14,011 bases of DNA from an uncultured Acidobacteriota bacterium (GTDB taxonomy: Bacteria; Acidobacteriota; Terriglobia; Bryobacterales; Bryobacteraceae). The stretch lies in the NCBI GenBank assembly GCA_937952345.1, contig CALFYN010000137.1, forward strand, positions 1 through 14,011, written 5' to 3'. How positions within the stretch are numbered: the stretch's first letter is position 1; each line of letters begins with the position of its first letter. Shown here piece by piece: positions 13,207 through 14,011 of the stretch. The position numbers were made by a program, and so were the translations under genes. The notes beneath the pieces were generated by a model. That model was not told where the DNA came from. It worked only from the letters and a program-made list of their open reading frames with translations, and searched no databases.

Positions 13207-14011
13207 TGGCACGCGTTTATAATTGGCAATTGGGCCGGGAAATGTCGTATTGGTATCCGGAAAGCCGGCCGCAAAAGCAGTTTGCCGCTGTCTTCGATAC
13301 GAACAAATGCATCGCCTGCCAGACGTGCACGCTGGCGTGCAAGACGACGTGGACGTCGGGGCGCGGGCAGGAGTACATGTTGTGGAACAACGTGGAATCG
13401 AAGCCCTATGGGTTCTATCCGCTGGCGTGGGATTTGAAACTGCTGGAGATGTTGAACGGCGGCGCGTGGAGCAATGAGCGCTACGACGGGCAGACGGTGT
13501 TCGAGTCGGCTCCGGCGGGGGAACGCGTGCTGGGGTGGCGGCCGGAAGAGCAGGATTACGCGTATCCGAACGTAGGGGAGGACGATTGCACGGGGCAGGT
13601 GGACAAGGGCGCGGGGATGATGGCGCTGCCGCACATGAACTGGTTTTTCTACCTGGCGCGGATCTGCAACCACTGCACGTATCCGGCGTGTCTGGCATCG
13701 TGCCCGCGTGGGTCGATTTACAAGCGGCCCGAGGATGGGATTGTGCTGGTGGACCAGGGGCGATGCCGGGGGTATCAGGAATGCGTGAAAGGGTGCCCCT
13801 ATAAGAAGGTATTCTTCAATCCGATGACCGGGACTTCGGAGAAATGCATTGCCTGCTATCCGAAAATGGAGCAGGGCATACAGCCGCAATGCTTCGTGAA
13901 TTGTATTGGCAAGATCCGCATGGCGGGGTATATATCGAAGCCGGGGCAGGAGCGGCAGGACAATCCGATCGACTACCTGGTGCGGATTCGGAAGATCGCG
14001 CTGCCGCTGTT
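13206..14011 (+). CDS. nxrB: NXR/Nar-type beta subunit, four Fe-S clusters (partial, runs off right edge)
   Basis: The first 268 residues of the electron-transfer subunit are visible; the frame is open at the window end. The start MARVYNWQLGR and the whole layout follow NarH/NxrB. Cysteine sets are C35-x2-C38-x2-C41-x3-C45; C154-x2-C157-x4-C162-x3-C166; C187-x5-C193-x3-C197; C214-x2-C217; and C229-x3-C233. Together these can bind three [4Fe-4S] and one [3Fe-4S] cluster. The [3Fe-4S] site is suggested by Y190 in CRGYQEC, where NarH has a Trp in place of a cysteine. The insert between the first two sets (about residues 70-145) contains KPYGFYPLAWD and resembles that of periplasmic NxrB. There is no signal peptide, so it probably leaves the cytoplasm together with the Tat-tagged alpha subunit. 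It would pass electrons between the Mo site and a gamma subunit or cytochrome. Gamma and chaperone genes are not in the window. Confidence 0.9.
   Translation, partial: MARVYNWQLGREMSYWYPESRPQKQFAAVFDTNKCIACQTCTLACKTTWTSGRGQEYMLWNNVESKPYGFYPLAWDLKLLEMLNGGAWSNERYDGQTVFESAPAGERVLGWRPEEQDYAYPNVGEDDCTGQVDKGAGMMALPHMNWFFYLARICNHCTYPACLASCPRGSIYKRPEDGIVLVDQGRCRGYQECVKGCPYKKVFFNPMTGTSEKCIACYPKMEQGIQPQCFVNCIGKIRMAGYISKPGQERQDNPIDYLVRIRKIALPL

Noticed and set aside
1..14011. CRISPR arrays, tRNA/rRNA genes, insertion sequences, attachment sites
   Set aside because: I saw no regularly spaced repeats, no transposase or integrase genes and no recognisable RNA genes on either strand.

Overview
The window is GC-rich and gene-dense. 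It has short or no intergenic gaps and a strong preference for G or C at third codon positions. The gene types suggest an acidobacterium of the Solibacter/Bryobacter kind: a secreted amidohydrolase paired with a SelA-like PLP enzyme, a Tat-exported molybdoenzyme, and a Rieske/cytochrome b operon. That taxonomic guess is inference from gene content, not from a marker gene.

Left part (1-3418). A few C-terminal codons of an unidentified plus-strand gene (1-54) are followed by a minus-strand SelA-fold PLP enzyme (67-1257). Divergent from it, 28 bp away, is an amidohydrolase/deacetylase-family metallohydrolase (1286-2587). The two belong to families that are often paired, and here both start with export-type signals (Tat-like and Sec). 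A secreted protein of unknown function (2588-3418, minus) follows, its stop codon directly abutting that of the amidohydrolase. Bases 3419-3676 are a true intergenic region, with a cluster of G-runs and a GGATA-N5-TATCC inverted repeat just before the next gene.

Right part (3677-14011). Seven plus-strand genes form what looks like one operon, with five of six junctions overlapping by 1-4 bp: an Rrf2-family regulator, a GltD-like flavoprotein fused to two ferredoxin-type [4Fe-4S] sites, a Tat-type Rieske protein, a one-piece b6-type cytochrome b, a heptaheme cytochrome c, and the alpha and (partial) beta subunits of an extracytoplasmic nitrite oxidoreductase/nitrate reductase-type complex (NXR/Nar, type II DMSO reductase family). 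The beta gene runs off the right edge, so any gamma (heme b) subunit and chaperone would lie beyond 14011.

Working model (inference). The Rieske protein, cytochrome b and multiheme cytochrome c make a quinol:cytochrome c oxidoreductase that exchanges electrons with the NXR-like enzyme outside the cytoplasmic membrane. The flavoprotein may link this complex to NAD(P)H or ferredoxin in the cytoplasm, and the Rrf2 protein may sense NO or redox state. Electrons could run from quinol to nitrate (respiration) or from nitrite to quinone and NAD(P) (nitrite oxidation with reverse electron flow). The sequence alone does not decide the direction. The co-location of these modules is the most interesting content of the window.
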